Shown: positions 8,623 to 17,432, counted from the stretch's first letter. The stretch: 64,000 nt of DNA from Bradyrhizobium sp. AZCC 2176 (GCF_036924645.1 NZ_JAZHRX010000001.1:1860001-1924000), one strand, 5' to 3'. Program-made: numbers and translations. The notes: generated by a model from the letters alone, not told the origin.

Positions 8623-9576
8623 TCAAATCGGCCAAAGCAAATCCTGCAATTCGAGGAGGTCAGCGGCCTTCTCTTGCCATCCCTCGATACAGACGTGCCT
8701 GACGGGATCGCTCGCCCGATGGAGCAGCATCAGCGCCATCAGCCGCCGCTTCAGGTCGGAATTGATCTCCGCGGCTGAATATCCGTACCCCACAAAAAGA
8801 CTTCGCACGCGACGCGGCATGCCGGCGGTCATGAAGGCGCTCGGGCCAAGCAGGTCATATTCGCCCCACCCGGTCATCACGTCGCCGAAATCGAACAGGC
8901 CCGCGAGGTGCCAGCGGTCGCCATCGCGCCTCAACAGGAAATTCTCCGGAATATATTCGCCGATCAGAATCACCGGCGGCTTGTCGAACGGAATGAGCGC
9001 CGCCGCATCGCGCAGCAATTCGTCCAGCCCATCCAGGAATTTCTGCGGCAATCCGAGGCGCTCGTGCCGGGCGCGGCATCCCGCGATTTGCCCTCGCATG
9101 AAACCGCCCCAGTCCGGCTCGATCCGGGCCAACGCGCCGATCGGGGCGCGCTGCACCTCGGCAACGGTCTCGCCGATTTCCGCCAGCACACGCTCCTTTT
9201 CCTGTTCCGGCAGAGACGGCCACGCTTGCGCGCCCAGGATGCCCGGCAGCCGCGTGATGACGAGATAGGGCCATCCGTCGCGCTCGCCTTCGGCGACGAT
9301 TTCGGGGATCGCGATCCGAAGCCGTCCGCGAAGCTGCGCGAGCGAGCCGCGTTCCGAGACGCATTGGGAACGAAGAAAGGGCGGGAAAATCTTCAGGATG
9401 AGTTTCTCGTCAAGCGCCATGACGACGTTGGTGCCGGTGGCGAAGACATGCGGTGCCGCGCACGCCAGGCCGTGGCTGCGGGCGATGTCGAGCGCGATCG
9501 GCACCCATTGCGCCGGCTCTTCGCGCCAGGCCCGGAAGGGCTCGTAATCTGTGAATGCCGGCAGTGATGCAGTCAT
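8623..9576 (-). CDS. APH-fold phosphotransferase-like protein with altered catalytic loop
   Basis: This 317-residue protein has the aminoglycoside phosphotransferase/choline kinase fold. A nucleotide-lobe lysine lies in EKLILKIF, and a metal-binding DFG is present in GLFDFGDV. The usual catalytic HGDxxxxN loop reads IGEYIPEN: the histidine and the catalytic aspartate are replaced by Ile and Glu, while the Asn is kept. It may be inactive, or it may use Glu as the base. The start at 9576 is preferred, because the upstream in-frame extension runs into an interspersed repeat. No resistance role should be assumed. It has no evident operon partner. Confidence 0.72.
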   Translation of the reverse strand: MTASLPAFTDYEPFRAWREEPAQWVPIALDIARSHGLACAAPHVFATGTNVVMALDEKLILKIFPPFLRSQCVSERGSLAQLRGRLRIAIPEIVAEGERDGWPYLVITRLPGILGAQAWPSLPEQEKERVLAEIGETVAEVQRAPIGALARIEPDWGGFMRGQIAGCRARHERLGLPQKFLDGLDELLRDAAALIPFDKPPVILIGEYIPENFLLRRDGDRWHLAGLFDFGDVMTGWGEYDLLGPSAFMTAGMPRRVRSLFVGYGYSAAEINSDLKRRLMALMLLHRASDPVRHVCIEGWQEKAADLLELQDLLWPI

Positions 9577-9597
9577 GGTGGCCTGACTTCGTTTGTC

Positions 9598-9679
9598 GTC
9601 ATTGCGAGGAGCGAAGCGACGAAGCAATCCATGTCTCCGCAAGTGGCGCCATGGATTGCTTCGCTTCGCTCGCAATGAC
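9598..9679. repeat. Interspersed palindromic repeat (GTCATTGCGAG family)
   Basis: The inverted arms GTCATTGCGAG...GCAATCCATG and CATGGATTGC...CTCGCAATGAC enclose a short loop. This is a pattern widespread between genes in Bradyrhizobium and related genera. It fills most of the gap between the APH-fold gene and the binding-protein gene and could form a strong hairpin at transcript ends. Confidence 0.8.
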
Positions 9680-9690
9680 GGAGAGGATGG

Positions 9691-11013
9691 CTATCTATCC
9701 GGGTTCGCCCGCTCGAACTGGCGCAGCAGGCGGTTGCCGCGCTCGACGGCGAGATCAAGCGCTGCCTGCGCGGACTGCTTGCCGCTGAAAACCTGCTCGA
9801 GTTCTTCGTCGATCACGCCGCGGATCAGCACAAAGGACCCAAGCCGGATTCCCTTCGAGTTCTCGGTCGGCGGCTTCAAGGTCAGTTGCTCGATACCGAT
9901 CGCCGCGCCGGGATCGCGATCGTAAAAGCCCTGTGCGCGGGTGAGGTCGAAGGCGGCGCGGGTGATCGGCAGATAACCGGTGTTCTGATGCCAGGCGGCC
10001 TGGACTTCCGGCTTCGAGAGATAGGCGAAGAATCGCGCGACGCCGGTGTATTCGGTACGCGGCCGGTCGCGCAGCACCCATAGGGTGGCGCCGCCGATGA
10101 TGGAGTTTTGCGGGGCACCGGCGATTTCGGGCCGGTACGGGACCATGCCGTAACCGACCTCGAATTTGGAATTGGCCTTGATGTCCGCGCGCGTCCCGGA
10201 CGAGCCGATGAAGATCGCACATTCGCCTTTTTGAAAGCGCGGCTCGGCAGATTGCCCGCGGCCGCCATAGTAGAAAACTTTCGTCGCCTGCCATTCTGCA
10301 AGCTGCGCGATGTGCCGCACCACGTCCTGGTTATTGAAAGTCAGCTCCGCATCGAGCCCGCCAAAGCCATTGGCCCGGGTCGCCAGCGGCAGATTGTGGA
10401 ATGCGGAAAAATTCTCGACATGGACCCAGGAGGGCCAGGAGGTGGTGAGCCCGCAGGGCGAACCGGCCGCGCGCAGGCGCTTCGCCGCAGCGCCGACCTC
10501 GGCCCAGGTCTTCGGCGCCACCTCCGGATCGAGACCGGCGGCACGGAACAGATCCTTATTGTAATAAAGGATCGGCGTCGAGACATTGAACGGGAACGAC
10601 AGCATGTTGCCGGCGACGTCGGAATAATAGCCGGTCACGGCCGGCAGATACGCCTCCGGCGCGAACGGCTCCGACTGGTCGCGCATCAATTCGTATACCG
10701 GATAGATCGCGCCCTTTGCCGCCATCATGGTCGCGGTCGCGATCTCGTTGACCTGAACGATGGCGGGCTGGCTTCGCGAACGGAATGCAAAGATCGCCGC
10801 TGTCACCGTCTCGGTGTAGTTGCCCTTGTAGGTCGGCACGATCCGGTAGTCGGCCTGCGACGCATTGAAATCGGCCGCCAGCTTTTCGAGCTGCTTGCCG
10901 AGTTCCCCCGACATCGCGTGCCACCACATGATCTCGGTGGCGGCCTGCGCCGGAGACGCAAGCGCGGTGGCGGCGAGCGCTGCGAATTGCAAGAATCTCA
11001 AGACCAATTTCAC
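9691..11013 (-). CDS. UgpB-like ABC solute-binding protein (orphan)
   Basis: This 440-residue family-1 extracellular binding protein is most like UgpB, the sn-glycerol-3-phosphate binder. It has a signal peptide (FLQFAALAATALASPAQA) followed by ATEIMWWHAMSGELGKQLEKL, and typical segments VNEIATATMMAAKGAIYPV and TGYLPITRAAFD. I start it at a GTG (11013) with AGGA upstream, because this gives a normal signal peptide; longer in-frame readings to 11067 or 11121 exist. No Ugp permease or ATPase gene is adjacent, so it must use a transporter encoded elsewhere. The 259 bases upstream show nothing definite. Confidence 0.85.
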   Translation of the reverse strand: MKLVLRFLQFAALAATALASPAQAATEIMWWHAMSGELGKQLEKLAADFNASQADYRIVPTYKGNYTETVTAAIFAFRSRSQPAIVQVNEIATATMMAAKGAIYPVYELMRDQSEPFAPEAYLPAVTGYYSDVAGNMLSFPFNVSTPILYYNKDLFRAAGLDPEVAPKTWAEVGAAAKRLRAAGSPCGLTTSWPSWVHVENFSAFHNLPLATRANGFGGLDAELTFNNQDVVRHIAQLAEWQATKVFYYGGRGQSAEPRFQKGECAIFIGSSGTRADIKANSKFEVGYGMVPYRPEIAGAPQNSIIGGATLWVLRDRPRTEYTGVARFFAYLSKPEVQAAWHQNTGYLPITRAAFDLTRAQGFYDRDPGAAIGIEQLTLKPPTENSKGIRLGSFVLIRGVIDEELEQVFSGKQSAQAALDLAVERGNRLLRQFERANPDR

Positions 11014-11272
11014 GGTGACTATCCTGCTCTGCCGCGCCGGCGATGTACCTGCTCGCCGCACCCTCATAAATCCCTCAGACCGCGGCTTCAATCCGCTCGG
11101 CATCACCGCAGCGCACAACACAATTTAAGATTGCAGCGAGATTATCAGTATTACCCACCGCATATCCCCCGCCAGCCCAGCCTTCAATAGCCAAACATCG
11201 GTAAATTCTGCTAAAAATGCGTTGAACCTTTTCTCCCCGCCGCAGACTCCATCTCTAAGGGGATTGTCGCCT

Positions 11273-11548
11273 GTGTATCGCCGCGCCGACCTTTCGCGGA
11301 CCGTCGTGCTTGTTGTCGCGCTGTTGCTTACGGCGGTTTCAACGAGGGTTTTTGCGCGCGAGTTTCGTATCCCAGATCCCCAGAGCGAGAGGCATCCGAT
11401 CGATGCGTTCCATTCCCGCCGGTCCGGCGCGGAACAGGAAGCCCGAGAACATATCAGGACCGGCGCAGCCGACCTCAACCGTACCATCGTTGCATTGATC
11501 GGGGGGACGACGCCGGTATTGATCGCGCATCTTCGTGGAGTGGAGTGA
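11273..11548 (+). pseudogene. Truncated TRAP-type DctP solute-binding protein
   Basis: The 91-residue reading begins at a GTG with AAGGGG upstream. A signal peptide (VVLVVALLLTAVSTRVFA) is followed by REFRIPDPQSERHPIDAF and by EHIRTGAADLNRTIVALIG. These resemble the first strand and the ExxRxGALDLxRxNVAxxG region of DctP proteins, which are normally about 330 residues. Only the N-terminal quarter remains. Its TGA overlaps the GTG of the histidine kinase (GTGA), so the two may still be translationally coupled. It may be a relic of a periplasmic sensor subunit for that kinase. The family match is by eye. Confidence 0.5.
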
Positions 11549-13638
11549 ATTTGACCGGCGCACCGCAACAACAGCGAGCAGCGGAACGGCCGGCGAGTTT
11601 CGCCGCGCGCGGCCGGTTTCGCGTCGTGCAGTGGCTGCGCGCGGTGCCGATCCGCTGGCGCATCCTGTCGATCGCGGCATTGAACTCCGCCGTCGTCGTG
11701 GTGCTCGCCGTATTGATCTGGAACGGCGCCAAGGTGCTGGATTCGGCCTGGGACGACGTCCGGCAGGTCCGGGAGTCCGACAAGATCCTGGCGCTGCTGG
11801 AAAGCGAAACCAGCCGGCTGCAGAACCTGATCCACCGCTACATCAACCAGCCGAGCCCGGAGCTGTTCGCCGAGATCCTGCTGCTGCGCGAAGCGGTGCT
11901 CGGCACCCTCACCACGCGCGCCGCCAACGACCCGATGCTGTCAGGATCGGTCGCGCGGCTCGAGCACGTCACCGACCGTTTCCTCAACGGCTTTGGCGAA
12001 TTGCGCGCCGTGCAGGCCACCATCACCAAGACCTATGAGCAGCAGGTGCTGGGCCCCGCGCGCGAAATGGCCGGGCTGTATTCGATCATCGAGGGCGCCA
12101 CCGGCCATCGCGACGCGCAGATCTGGCCGTCGCTCGGAAGATCCCGTGAAGCGTTCACGGCCATGCTGGTCGCCGCCAACGCCTATTATCTGTCGCCCGC
12201 CTCGGCCTCCGCTGAGGACGCCCGCAGAAATACCGAGACGATCGAGAAGACCATCCCCGTGATGACCGACCTCGCCGACAACGACCTGCAGCGCATGGCG
12301 CTGACGCGGCTGCAGGCGCGCACCGTGGCGCTGCGCGAGGGGATGGCCAAGCTGACCGAGCAACTCGCGATCCGGACCGAACTGCTGCGCAACACCATCG
12401 ACGCCAGCCAGGCCGAGGCCATCGGCGTCATCGACGAGTTGTCGGGCAAGATGCGCCAGCGCGAGCAGAAGGCGCAGGAGACATTCGACAGGACGCTGTC
12501 GGCCATCTCGCGCCGGGTGCTGTCGATCGCCGTGATGTTCCTCGGCGTCATCCTGTCCGCCGGCGTTCTGATCGCGCTCTCGATCCGTCTGCCGCTGCAG
12601 CAGATCCTGGCGGCGATGCATGCGATCACCTCCGGCAACTACGATCGCCGCGTCCAGGGCACCACCGCCAGGGACGAGGTCGGCGCCATGGCGCGCGCGG
12701 TGGACGTGTTCCGCGAAAACGCCATCGCCAAGCGCAAGACCGAGGACGAGCTGCGCGCCTCGAAGGAACGGGCCGAAAGCGCGCTGCTCGAACTCAACAC
12801 CGCGCAGCAGAACCTGATCGACGCCGAACGGCTGGCGGCACTCGGCGGGCTGGTCGCCGGCGTCGCCCATGAGGTCAACAACCCGATCGGCATCAGCCTG
12901 ACGGTGGCCTCGAGCTTCGCGCGCCGGGCTGAGACGTTCGAGCAGGAATTGCGCACCGAGCCGCTGCGCCGCTCCAAGCTCGACGAATTCGTCAAGAGCT
13001 CGCGCGATGCAGCAGGGCAACTGGTGGCGAACCTGCACCGCGCTGGCGAGCTGATCCAGTCGTTCAAGCAGGTGGCGGTGGACCGCTCGCATGCCGAGCG
13101 CCGGCAATTCAACCTGAGCGAGGCCACCGACCAGATCGTCGCCAGCCTGAAGCCGGTGCTGAAGAAGGCGGCGATCACGCTGTCGGTGGACGTGCCGGAA
13201 GGGCTTTTCATCGACGGCTATCCCGGCTCCTACGGCCAGATATTAACCAATCTCTTCCTCAACGCCGCCAATCATGCCTTTACCGACGGCCGTTCCGGGG
13301 CGATCTCGATCTCGGCACGGGGGCGCGGCAGCGACGATGTCGAGATCATTTTTGCCGACAACGGGGCCGGAATGACGCCGGACGTGCAGCGGCAGGCGTT
13401 CGACCCCTTCTTTACGACGCGCCGCAACGAAGGCGGTACCGGGCTGGGCTTGCATATCGTCTATAATCTTGTCACTCAACAGCTCGGCGGCCGGATGATG
13501 CTGGAGTCAAGGCTGGGACAAGGCACCACCTTCCGCATTATCATGCCGAAAGTCGCCAAGGGCGGATCCACGAGTACAGACCAGACAGCAGCCGACGGAA
13601 CTTCTCAATGGCCGAACAGGACGATGTCCTCCACCTGA
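11545..13638 (+). CDS. Membrane sensor histidine kinase (HAMP, HisKA-type)
   Basis: This 697-residue kinase begins at a GTG overlapping the DctP remnant. Two membrane helices (about 38-60 and 324-348) bound a roughly 260-residue helical periplasmic sensor. A HAMP linker (about 345-400) and a coiled coil follow. The phospho-acceptor His442 lies in GGLVAGVAHEVNNPIG. The ATPase domain has NLFLNAANHA (N box), DNGAGM and GGTGLGLHI (G boxes). Its 3' end overlaps the next gene by 31 bases. It is probably the input kinase of a phosphorelay with the two genes downstream. Confidence 0.92.
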   Translation: MNLTGAPQQQRAAERPASFAARGRFRVVQWLRAVPIRWRILSIAALNSAVVVVLAVLIWNGAKVLDSAWDDVRQVRESDKILALLESETSRLQNLIHRYINQPSPELFAEILLLREAVLGTLTTRAANDPMLSGSVARLEHVTDRFLNGFGELRAVQATITKTYEQQVLGPAREMAGLYSIIEGATGHRDAQIWPSLGRSREAFTAMLVAANAYYLSPASASAEDARRNTETIEKTIPVMTDLADNDLQRMALTRLQARTVALREGMAKLTEQLAIRTELLRNTIDASQAEAIGVIDELSGKMRQREQKAQETFDRTLSAISRRVLSIAVMFLGVILSAGVLIALSIRLPLQQILAAMHAITSGNYDRRVQGTTARDEVGAMARAVDVFRENAIAKRKTEDELRASKERAESALLELNTAQQNLIDAERLAALGGLVAGVAHEVNNPIGISLTVASSFARRAETFEQELRTEPLRRSKLDEFVKSSRDAAGQLVANLHRAGELIQSFKQVAVDRSHAERRQFNLSEATDQIVASLKPVLKKAAITLSVDVPEGLFIDGYPGSYGQILTNLFLNAANHAFTDGRSGAISISARGRGSDDVEIIFADNGAGMTPDVQRQAFDPFFTTRRNEGGTGLGLHIVYNLVTQQLGGRMMLESRLGQGTTFRIIMPKVAKGGSTSTDQTAADGTSQWPNRTMSST

Positions 13639-15353
13639 TCGACGATACCGGAGTAGCTCCGGAGGACTCGTCCGCCCGCAAGTGGAAGATCGCCGTCATC
13701 GACGACGATGCCGCGGTGCACGAGGGCACCCGCTTTGCGCTGAGCGACTACAATTTGCACGGCGCGACGCTGGAAATCCTCTCCGCCTATTCCGCGGCCG
13801 AAGGCCGCACCTTGATGCGCGACAATCCTGATGTCGCGGCCGTGCTGCTCGATGTCATCATGGAAACCGACGTCGCGGGGCTGGAGCTCGTCGAATACAT
13901 CCGCAACGAGATCAAGAACGAAACCGTCCGCATCATTCTGCGCACCGGCCAGCCGGGACAAGCGCCCGAGCGCCGCGTCATCGTCCAGTACGACATCAAC
14001 GACTACAAGGCCAAGACCGAGCTGACGGCCGACAAGCTGTTCACCTCGCTCACCGCGGCGCTGCGCAGCTACCAGCAGCTCGAGCGCATGGTGCAGACCA
14101 GGCGCGGGCTTGAAATCATCATCGACGCCGCCTCGACGCTCTACGACTTCAAATCGATGCAGCGGCTTGCGGAGGGCGTGTTGACGCAGCTCGCCTCGCT
14201 GCTCAATGTCGACTGCGCCGGCATCCTGGTGCTGCGCGACGACGGCGCCTCGGGGAGCGAATTCTCGGTCCTCGCAGGCTCGGGCTGCTACAGCCGCTTT
14301 ATCGGCACCACGAGTTCGAAGGCGCTCGATCCGGATCTGCGGGTGATGGTGGAAGCCGCCTTCCAGCGCCGCAAAAACGAGTTCGCCGACCACCGCAGCG
14401 TGCTCTATTTGCGCACCGGAAGCGGTCGCGAAGTGGTGGTGCTGCTGCAGGCCGAGCGCCAGCTCTCCGACACCGATCGCGCGCTGGTCGAGATTTTCTC
14501 CAGCCGGCTGTCGATCGCATTCGACAACGTCATCCTCTACCGGCAACTGCACGAGGCCAATACCCAGCTCGAGGACCGCGTCGCCCAGCGCACCCGCGCG
14601 CTGATGCAGGCCAACCGAAGACTCTCGGCGCAGTGGCTGCGGCTGCAGCGCGCCAACGGCTTCAAGAACGAAATTCTCGGCACCGTCGCCCACGATTTGA
14701 AGAATCCGCTCGGCGTGATCCTCGGCCGCACCGAAATGCTGACCGAGCTGATCGGCGCCGGCTCGCCCAAGGAGAACGTCACCGCCCAGGTCGAGCATAT
14801 CCGGGACGCCACCAAGCGCCTGACCTCGATGGTCGATCACCTGATTTCGGATGCGATGGCGGATGCCTTCGACATCACCATCCGTCGCGAACCGGTCGAT
14901 ATCGCAGCGCTCGTGACCGAGGTCGCCGATTCCAACCTGCCCTCGGCGGTCAACAAGCAACAGGCCATCACCGTATCCGCCCCGCCGAATATCGTCACCA
15001 TGTGCGATGCCGACCGGATCCGCGAGGCGATCGACAACCTCGTCAGCAACGCCATCAAATACTCGCCGATCGGCGGCAAGATCACGGTGGCCGTTGCCCA
15101 TGAGGGCGGCGACACGGTGATCCGAATCGCCGACCAGGGCGCCGGCCTTTCGCCGGAGGATCTCGGCCGGCTGTTCGGCCGCTTCCAGCGGCTCTCGGCC
15201 AAGCCGACGGCCGGAGAAAGTTCGACCGGCCTGGGACTGTCGATCGTCAAACGTATCATCGACATGCATGGCGGCCATGTCACCGCCGATAGTGCCGGCC
15301 CCGGACAGGGATCGACGTTTACCGTTACACTGCCTGCGACAGAAACGACATGA
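13608..15353 (+). CDS. Hybrid receiver - DUF3369 - histidine kinase
   Basis: This 581-residue cytoplasmic protein has a receiver domain at the front (about 25-150, acceptor Asp82 in VLLDVIMETD). A DUF3369/GAF-like segment follows (about 165-310). Then come a coiled coil, a HisKA domain with His362 in TVAHDLKNPLG, and an ATPase domain ending in STGLGLSIV. The receiver-before-kinase order suggests it receives phosphate from the upstream kinase and passes output to the OmpR-type regulator downstream. No membrane segment is present. Its stop overlaps the next start (ATGA). Confidence 0.92.
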   Translation: MAEQDDVLHLIDDTGVAPEDSSARKWKIAVIDDDAAVHEGTRFALSDYNLHGATLEILSAYSAAEGRTLMRDNPDVAAVLLDVIMETDVAGLELVEYIRNEIKNETVRIILRTGQPGQAPERRVIVQYDINDYKAKTELTADKLFTSLTAALRSYQQLERMVQTRRGLEIIIDAASTLYDFKSMQRLAEGVLTQLASLLNVDCAGILVLRDDGASGSEFSVLAGSGCYSRFIGTTSSKALDPDLRVMVEAAFQRRKNEFADHRSVLYLRTGSGREVVVLLQAERQLSDTDRALVEIFSSRLSIAFDNVILYRQLHEANTQLEDRVAQRTRALMQANRRLSAQWLRLQRANGFKNEILGTVAHDLKNPLGVILGRTEMLTELIGAGSPKENVTAQVEHIRDATKRLTSMVDHLISDAMADAFDITIRREPVDIAALVTEVADSNLPSAVNKQQAITVSAPPNIVTMCDADRIREAIDNLVSNAIKYSPIGGKITVAVAHEGGDTVIRIADQGAGLSPEDLGRLFGRFQRLSAKPTAGESSTGLGLSIVKRIIDMHGGHVTADSAGPGQGSTFTVTLPATETT

Positions 15354-16090
15354 CCAAGAGCCCGCACATCATCATTGTCGATGACGAGGCACCGGCCCGC
15401 GAGATGGTCGGTGATTACCTCAAGATGCACGGCTTTGGCGTTACGCTGTGCGACGGCGGCAAAAGCCTGCGCGCCGTAATCGAGACCAACGTGCCCGACC
15501 TCGTGGTGCTCGACCTCAACATGCCCGAGGAAGACGGGCTGTCGATCATCCGCGACCTCAAGAGCCGCATCAACGTTCCCGTCATCATGCTGACGGCCAC
15601 CGCAAGCCCGATCGACCGCGTCGTTGGCCTCGAACTCGGTGCCGACGACTACATCGCAAAGCCCTGCGAGCTGCGCGAACTGATGGCGCGCATCCGCTCG
15701 GTACTTCGCCGCAGCACGCCCGCCAGGGCCGCGGCTGCGCCTGAGGCTGCGGCTGCAAAGGCGGAGAAGGAACAGCTAGTGCGGTTCGGCACCAAATGGC
15801 TCGACCTCGAAGCCCAGGCGTTGCGCGACGACGAAGGCAACGAGCATCCGCTGACGGCGTCCGAATTCGGCCTGCTGAAAGTGTTCGCCGCAAATCCGAA
15901 GCGCGTGCTGTCGCGCGAGCGGCTGCTGGAATTGGCCAATGCGCGCGATGCCGAAGCCTTCGACCGCGCCGTCGACCTGCGCATCATGCGCATCCGGCGC
16001 AAGATCGAAATCGACCCGACCAAGCCCGCCGTAATCCGCACGATCAGAGGCGGCGGCTATCTGTTCTCGCCGACGGGCGAGAAGGGCTAG
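15350..16090 (+). CDS. OmpR-type response regulator
   Basis: This 246-residue DNA-binding regulator has a receiver domain with acid pocket Asp11/Asp12 and acceptor Asp55 (LVVLDLNMP), plus a lysine in YIAKPCE. An Ala-rich linker leads to a winged-helix domain (LTASEFGLLKVFAANPKRVLSRERLLEL and VIRTIRGGGYLF). It is the output of the three-gene signalling operon and starts inside the stop of the hybrid kinase gene. Its target genes cannot be read from this window. Confidence 0.93.
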   Translation: MTKSPHIIIVDDEAPAREMVGDYLKMHGFGVTLCDGGKSLRAVIETNVPDLVVLDLNMPEEDGLSIIRDLKSRINVPVIMLTATASPIDRVVGLELGADDYIAKPCELRELMARIRSVLRRSTPARAAAAPEAAAAKAEKEQLVRFGTKWLDLEAQALRDDEGNEHPLTASEFGLLKVFAANPKRVLSRERLLELANARDAEAFDRAVDLRIMRIRRKIEIDPTKPAVIRTIRGGGYLFSPTGEKG

Positions 16091-16099
16091 GTCTTTCTC

Positions 16100-16137
16100 C
16101 GTCGTCCCTGCGAACGCATGCGTTCGCAGGGACGACG
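16100..16137. repeat. Perfect 38-bp palindrome after the response regulator
   Basis: The arm CGTCGTCCCTGCGAACGCA is followed at once by its exact complement, giving a loop-free palindrome. It is the core of a repeat family also seen near 63290-63460. It lies 10 bases after the regulator stop and may act as a transcript end, although no T-run follows. Confidence 0.75.
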
Positions 16138-16216
16138 ATCGCCTGCTCGGAACTAATCCGCATCTGAAATCCTCCAATTTTCCGCATATTGAAATTACTG
16201 GCATTTTCGCCCCGAA

Positions 16217-16245
16217 TGTTTCGTCGCAGGCCCCGCGACGAAACA
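16217..16245. promoter_or_regulatory. Inverted repeat upstream of the ECF sigma gene
   Basis: TGTTTCGTCGC and GCGACGAAACA form perfect 11-base arms around a 7-base loop. CGACGAAACA recurs at 17047-17056, upstream of the small exported-protein gene, so it may be a shared promoter or operator element for this sigma factor group. It could instead be a hairpin terminator for the preceding operon. Confidence 0.4.
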
Positions 16246-16358
16246 ATTCTCTCCTGCACGAAACCATTTTTCCCTTTTGGTGCAGACGTCCCGAAACCGA
16301 GCCTAATTAACAATCCTCCCAACGAAACGCCGCCCGGCGTCGGAATTGGGAGCCTGTC

Positions 16359-16970
16359 ATGTCGAACGTCATCGCCATCAACGCCGCAGCCAAGAAGTCG
16401 ATTGCCGCCGCCCGTGCGACATCCGACGAAATGCTGCTGCAGAGTATTGCCAAGGGCGACCGCACGGCGATGCATGTGCTTTATTCCCGTCATAACGTCC
16501 GGGTTTACCGCTTCGTGCTGCGCATGGTGCGCGACACCACGATGGCGGAAGACCTCGTCAGCCAGGTGTTCCTCGACGTGTGGCGGACCGCCAGCCAGTT
16601 CGAGGGCCGCTCGCAGGTTTCGACCTGGCTGCTGTCGATTGCCCGTTTCAAGGCGCTGACCGCGCTGCGCCAGCGCAAGCATGAGGACATCGAGCAGGAA
16701 GACGTGCTCGAGATCGCCGATGGGGCCGACACGCCGGAGGCCTCGCTCGACCGCAGCAACACCAGCGCGATCCTGCGCGCCTGCGTCGCCAAGCTGTCGC
16801 CGGCCCATCGCGAGATCATCAATCTGGTGTACTACCATGAGAAGTCGGTGGAAGAGGCCGGCGCGATCATCGGGATTCCCCAGAGCACGGTGAAGACCCG
16901 GATGTTCTATGCCCGCAAACAATTGGCCGAGTTGCTTAAGGGCGCCGGCGTGGACAGCCTCGCTGCATAA
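16359..16970 (+). CDS. ECF-type sigma-70 family factor
   Basis: This 203-residue sigma factor has region 2 (MVRDTTMAEDLVSQVFLDVW and STWLLSIARFKALTALRQ) and region 4 (LSPAHREIINLVYYHEKSVEEAGAI then GIPQSTVKTRMFYAR). There is no region 3 and no fused C-terminal sensor. No anti-sigma gene with membrane segments is adjacent; the next gene encodes a small exported protein. ECF factors commonly control their own promoter, and the CGACGAAACA motif found upstream of both genes could be part of that signal. Confidence 0.88.
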   Translation: MSNVIAINAAAKKSIAAARATSDEMLLQSIAKGDRTAMHVLYSRHNVRVYRFVLRMVRDTTMAEDLVSQVFLDVWRTASQFEGRSQVSTWLLSIARFKALTALRQRKHEDIEQEDVLEIADGADTPEASLDRSNTSAILRACVAKLSPAHREIINLVYYHEKSVEEAGAIIGIPQSTVKTRMFYARKQLAELLKGAGVDSLAA

Positions 16971-17146
16971 AGCGACGCTGTTTCAATAGGTTGACACAGC
17001 ATTGGGAGCGAAAAACGGGTCGATTTCGGCGGACAAAGCTTACCTCCGACGAAACAAATGAAACAATCGGCGACATCACCCGGAAAAACTCGGCCCCTAT
17101 ACCTTTCACCAACACCGCAACACCAACGCCGAACAGGAGAGCGAAC

Positions 17147-17347
17147 GTGCTGAAGCCGTCCTTCCGCCTTTTCATCGTCCCGCTCGGCGCCGTCGCGACC
17201 CTCGCCACCCTCTCGGCCCAGAACGTCCAGCCCCGCGCCCAGCGCGACAGTGGTTCGACGTTCGTGCGTGAACAGGTGGTGGACTGCGGCACCAAGAGTC
17301 CCAAGGAGATCTGCGTGATTTCCTACGACAGCGAGACCCCCCGCTGA
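17147..17347 (+). CDS. Small exported protein downstream of ECF sigma
   Basis: The start is a GTG with AGGAG upstream, giving 66 residues. A short hydrophobic leader (FRLFIVPLGAVATLATLSA) is followed by a charged segment with two cysteines (VVDCGTKSPKEICVISYDS) that could form a disulfide in the periplasm. Longer in-frame readings to 16991 exist but contain low-complexity sequence. It is not recognised as a named family. The position after the sigma gene and the shared upstream motif suggest it belongs to the same regulon. Confidence 0.55.
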   Translation: MLKPSFRLFIVPLGAVATLATLSAQNVQPRAQRDSGSTFVREQVVDCGTKSPKEICVISYDSETPR

Positions 17348-17390
17348 ATTTCTAGCCTCCCAAGCTCTGGACCTCCCAAGTAACCTCCAA

Positions 17391-17432
17391 CGACCCGGCC
17401 GGGATGCCCCCCAGCCGGGTCGCTCTGTTTTT
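17391..17432 (+). terminator. Intrinsic terminator after the ECF sigma group
   Basis: CGACCCGGC and GCCGGGTCG form a 9-bp stem around a 14-base loop, followed by CTCTGTTTTT. This is a good rho-independent terminator about 45 bases after the small exported-protein stop. Confidence 0.8.

Noticed and set aside
8623..9576. Antibiotic-resistance gene
   Set aside because: The fold is APH-like, but the catalytic loop is altered and there is no resistance context, so a resistance call is not supported.
13605..15278. A 557-codon open frame on the minus strand
   Set aside because: It is the antisense shadow of the hybrid kinase gene, which has full domain support on the plus strand.
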